Shown: positions 61,833 to 64,000 of the stretch, piece by piece
How positions within the stretch are numbered: the stretch's first letter is position 1
How the letters are laid out: every line of letters begins with the position of its first letter
From: Microcystis panniformis FACHB-1757
Lineage (GTDB): Bacteria; Cyanobacteriota; Cyanobacteriia; Cyanobacteriales; Microcystaceae
Assembly (NCBI RefSeq): GCF_001264245.1
Contig: NZ_CP011339.1
Location: forward strand, 620,001 to 684,000
Length of the DNA: 64,000 nucleotides
Direction of reading: 5' to 3'
Made by a program: the position numbers and the translations under genes
The notes under the pieces: model-generated
Told to the model about the DNA's origin: nothing
The model's input: the letters and a program-made list of their open reading frames with translations, nothing else
Databases searched by the model: none

Positions 61833-62171
61833 TTGACATCCTCGCCGCACTTTTAGGGCGGCGATTCCTAAACCTCACGATTTAAGTTTCTGCTTCCACC
61901 ACCGTCGCATACCACAGTTAAAAAACCATGTACTGTCTTACACAGAGTCCACAGACTTTCGCCCCATTTCAGAAGCCCGATTCCCTGTGTCCCACGGTAC
62001 GTTGACCGCCTATAGCTTCTTGTACTTGTTGCGCGCGACTTTTTACCCGGCCAAGCTTTTCTGGTCGGAACCCCCTAAGCCGAGTTTTCAAGGTGCTGCG
62101 CCGTCCACTTGGTTTTCGAGACTGGCTTTTTAATTCTAACGTAAAGCCAACCTAGAACGGCGGGGTTTCAG
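61833..62171 (-). ncRNA. Stand-alone omega-RNA-like region (IscB/TnpB type), candidate
   Basis: About 340 bases with no gene on either strand but dense pairing on the minus strand. Seen there, 5' to 3': TGGCTTT/AAAGCCA stem, CCGACCAG paired with CTTGGCCGG, AAACTT/AGGTTT, then GAATC, a CCGCC...GGCGG-type stem and GAGGATGTCAA at the end. The ending GAATC-hairpin-GAGG-(N)-TCAA is the layout known for the scaffold end of IS200/IS605 TnpB omega RNAs. No TnpB or IscB gene adjoins, so it would be a solo RNA or a decayed element end. Identification is by resemblance only. Confidence 0.5.
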
Positions 62172-62262
62172 ACCCAAAATTTCCGATGAAAAAAATACAT
62201 CAGCTGCCGTCAGGAGGCGGTTATCAGTTATCAGTTATCAGTTATCAGTTCACTGAGAAAAC

Positions 62263-62340
62263 TCCCCACACCCCACACCCTACACCCTACACCCTACACC
62301 CCACCTCCCCACTTTCCCACTACCCCACTTCCCACACCCC
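62263..62340. repeat. C-rich low-complexity run (CCCTACAC units)
   Basis: ACCCTACACCC-type tandem units upstream of rpsD, preceded by a (CAGTTAT) run at 62218-62250. Confidence 0.8.
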
Positions 62341-62351
62341 AAATAAATTAC

Positions 62352-62368
62352 TTAATTTGTGCTACGAT
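62352..62368 (+). promoter_or_regulatory. Candidate rpsD promoter -10 region
   Basis: TACGATAAT, about 50 bases before the rpsD start, is the only good -10-like match in the AT-rich strip after the repeats. A -35 box is not clear. AGGAG at 62392-62396 is the ribosome site. Confidence 0.35.
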
Positions 62369-62409
62369 AATAGTTTTGGGATAAATTTAAATAGGAGCAG
62401 ACTGTCTGT

Positions 62410-63018
62410 ATGTCTCGTTATAGAGGACCGCGCTTGCGCGTTGTGCGTCGTTTAGGGGAATTACCAGGGTTAACCCGTAAAAATGCCCGTCGTGCCTATG
62501 CACCGGGGCAACATGGCCAGGCCCGCAAAAAACGTTCAGAATATGCCATTCGTCTAGAAGAAAAACAAAAACTGCGTTTTAACTACGGTGTCAGCGAGAA
62601 ACAATTAGTTCGCTATGTCCGCAAAGCTCGCCGGGCTACTGGTTCCACCGGTCAAGTGCTGCTGCAACTCCTAGAAATGCGTCTGGATAATACCGTTTTC
62701 CGTCTCGGTATGGCCGGGACAATTCCGGGGGCGCGACAATTAGTCAATCATGGTCACGTCACCGTTAACGGTAGAGTTGTGGATATTGCCAGTTATCAGT
62801 GCCGTCCGGGTGATGTGATTGGAGTTAGAAATCAAGAGCGTTCCCAGGATCTCGTCAAAAGAAATATGGAATACCCCGGTTTAGCCAATCTGCCGAGTCA
62901 TTTGGAATTTGACAAAAACACCCTTGTGGGCAAAGTGAATGGCGTTGTGGAAAGAGAATGGATTGCCCTCTCGATTAATGAACTGTTAGTAGTGGAATAC
63001 TACTCTCGGAAAGTCTAG
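62410..63018 (+). CDS. rpsD: 30S ribosomal protein S4
   Basis: A 202-residue primary rRNA-binding protein that nucleates the 30S subunit. The N-terminus MSRYRGPRLRVVRRLGELPGLT is typical of cyanobacteria and plastids. The S4 RNA-binding domain (about 90-150) has MRLDNTVFRLGMAGTIPGARQLVNHGHVTVNGRVVDIASYQCRPGDVI. No zinc-binding cysteines are seen in the N-terminal domain, as usual for this group. It stands alone with its own terminator, as in many cyanobacteria. Confidence 0.98.
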   Translation: MSRYRGPRLRVVRRLGELPGLTRKNARRAYAPGQHGQARKKRSEYAIRLEEKQKLRFNYGVSEKQLVRYVRKARRATGSTGQVLLQLLEMRLDNTVFRLGMAGTIPGARQLVNHGHVTVNGRVVDIASYQCRPGDVIGVRNQERSQDLVKRNMEYPGLANLPSHLEFDKNTLVGKVNGVVEREWIALSINELLVVEYYSRKV

Positions 63019-63045
63019 GAAAAAAGCCTTTTCCAGATACCTTGA

Positions 63046-63075
63046 GGACGCAATTGGCAGCGTCCTTATTTTATT
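63046..63075 (+). terminator. Intrinsic terminator of rpsD
   Basis: GGACGC/GCGTCC stem with an 8-base loop, followed by TTATTTTATT, 28 bases past the stop. Confidence 0.85.
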
Positions 63076-63115
63076 GGTTAAATTTAGGTTGAAAGATAGC
63101 AAAAATACGATGCTA

Positions 63116-63216
63116 AGTAGCTGGTTATAATTAAATTTAAAATGGATTTTAGGTTTGATCCCCCCTTAGTCCCCCCTTAATAAGGGGGGCATCTGATAAT
63201 TTTTAATGCCTACCTA
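63116..63216. mobile_element. MITE-G copy 2, right end cut by the IS5/IS1182-like element
   Basis: The left end AGTAGCTGGTTATAATTA follows TA. The interior has GATCCCCCCTTAGTCCCCCC and AAGGGGGGC. It stops at GCCTACCTA, where the next element begins; TACCTA (63211-63216) is that element's duplication. Confidence 0.8.
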
Positions 63217-63352
63217 GGGTTTGCTGAAAAAGTAAAAAACAAAAACTCTCAAAAATCAGCCCGAATTTAAGATAAGTTTTTCTGTTGAGAAATCAGCTTT
63301 TTTATCATCTTTTCTAATCAAAGAGGGATGAATAAAGCTAAATTTAGATGTA

Positions 63353-63443
63353 AGTACCTAGGCAAAATTATTTACACATGACGATCATTGCCCCGTAAGG
63401 GTTTTAGCTCGATCGGGCAGGTAATTAATTTTGCATGACTACT
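63353..63443. mobile_element. MITE-A copy 4, inside the transposase gene
   Basis: A 91-bp element with TA at 63351-63352 and 63444-63445. The uninterrupted sequence is available in the window at about 9618-9628 (GATGTATAAAG, reverse strand), proving a TA target and the exact element ends. Confidence 0.97.
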
Positions 63444-64000
63444 TATAAAGAAATAGGGACAAAAAAAGACAGTTAACCTGTCTAAGCAGGTTAGAAAGAT
63501 TGATGACTAAAAAAGTAATGGCAATGGAAGTTTCTGAAGTTTTATCAAGTTTTGTCATGATACAATCAAGACTATATCTTCTTTTTGCTTGACCAAATTT
63601 ACCTTCAATTGCATTCCGAATTCCTTCATCCTCAAGAGCTTGTTTTTTAGTTTCTTTACTAATATTTTTAGGTGGTCTTCCTAGAGGAACTCCACTGATT
63701 CTAATTCCTCTTTCTTTACACCAAGCTAGATTTTTTCTAGTTCGATAAATTTTATCAACATGAACTGATTCTGGATAATATCCTGTGAATTCTTTATACT
63801 CTTCTACTTGCGCTTGTAAGTCCCCAGATTCATTAAAATTATCCCAACTTAAATGGTCTAAAAATACATAACTCTCAAAACAGCTTACTGAGATTTTTGC
63901 TCCAAATTCAACTGGTTTTCCTGCTTTTCCTCTAACGATAGGGCGGATGTGTGGTTGGGTTATACTCACAATTCTATCATCAATTCTCGATGATTTATTT
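63439..64000 (-). pseudogene. IS5/IS1182-like transposase, C-terminus cut by MITE-A
   Basis: The 5' part lies beyond the window. The visible part matches the intact transposase from about residue 287 (NKSSRIDDRIVSITQPH) through SLFLY, then Lys and a TAG stop from the MITE end replace the last 39 residues (TSKFSFIHP...). The lost tail follows the DDE Glu region, so some activity could remain; I list it as a damaged copy. Confidence 0.85.

Larger units (their letters stand above)
63217..64000 (-). mobile_element. IS5/IS1182-like element, second copy, runs off the window
   Basis: Starts GGGTTTGCTGAAAAAG. It matches the right part of 8068-9746 in reverse, and MITE-A sits inside at 63353-63443. 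The left end lies beyond the window. Confidence 0.92.

Noticed and set aside
62186..62455. An 89-residue frame upstream of rpsD
   Set aside because: It runs through the (CAGTTAT) and CCCTACAC repeats into rpsD in another frame; low-complexity translation.
1..64000. tRNA or rRNA genes
   Set aside because: No cloverleaf with a GTTCRANNC arm and no rRNA motifs were found by eye. A tRNAscan or Infernal run would settle it.

Overview
The window reads as a piece of a Microcystis-like cyanobacterial chromosome. The evidence is many HIP1 octamers (GCGATCGC, for example near 382, 21391, 50127, 53000, 58678 and 61393), 7-bp short tandem repeats, a cyanobacterial gene set (Ycf23-like protein, tocopherol cyclase, cry-DASH, CtpA-type protease, class II FBP aldolase, bifunctional MoeB-rhodanese) and a very heavy load of insertion sequences and MITEs. 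The genus is inferred from gene content and IS density; the sequence contains no rRNA to prove it.

Layout. 1-7.6 kb: housekeeping genes (ycf23-like, glmU, a nuclease-like protein, a thioredoxin-like protein, an FGGY sugar kinase back-to-back with tocopherol cyclase). 7.6-13.4 kb: a graveyard of nested mobile elements (a dead IS4-type element split by an IS5/IS1182-like element, an ISL3 scrap, an IS4 remnant, MITEs, a 429-bp non-coding element, a dead IS1). 13.4-17.6 kb: a conserved hypothetical gene, tatC, nadA, a cry-DASH gene. 17.6-19.2 kb: an ISAs1 element inside a MITE. 19.3-47.9 kb: an exopolysaccharide locus broken up by transposons. It holds a Wzc-type chain-length tyrosine kinase, a Wzx-type flippase, a Wzy-type polymerase, four sulfotransferase-like genes plus one sulfotransferase pseudogene, four glycosyltransferases, three methyltransferases plus an FkbM remnant, and an SDR epimerase. 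This content suggests a sulfated and methylated extracellular polysaccharide made by the Wzx/Wzy route; no priming transferase or outer-membrane exporter is present. A PIN/Phd-like toxin-antitoxin pair sits between 400-bp direct repeats at 39.4-41.0 kb. 47.9-63.1 kb: housekeeping again (ADP-forming acyl-CoA synthetase fused to GNAT, gcvH, moeB, a secreted Cys-rich protein, a frameshifted branched-chain amino-acid binding protein, a ctp protease, fba, an Fe-S aldo/keto reductase, a bifunctional nuclease, rpsD). 61.8-62.2 kb holds a non-coding stretch that looks like a stand-alone omega RNA of the IscB/TnpB type.

The mobile elements can be resolved unusually well because copies, empty sites and target-site duplications (TSDs) are all inside the window. 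Four MITE families (A, B, C, G here) share an AGT(A/G)...AATTA terminal repeat and TA duplications. Two ISL3 elements each have a matching MITE (D with 8-bp and E with 7-bp duplications). One terminal-repeat type, GGGTTTGCTGAA, always sits next to TANNTA. A 429-bp element with 13-bp perfect inverted repeats occurs twice, with 6-bp duplications and no gene. Perfect palindromes built only from IS terminal repeats lie at gene ends. Several insertions set the start or stop codon of a neighbouring gene.
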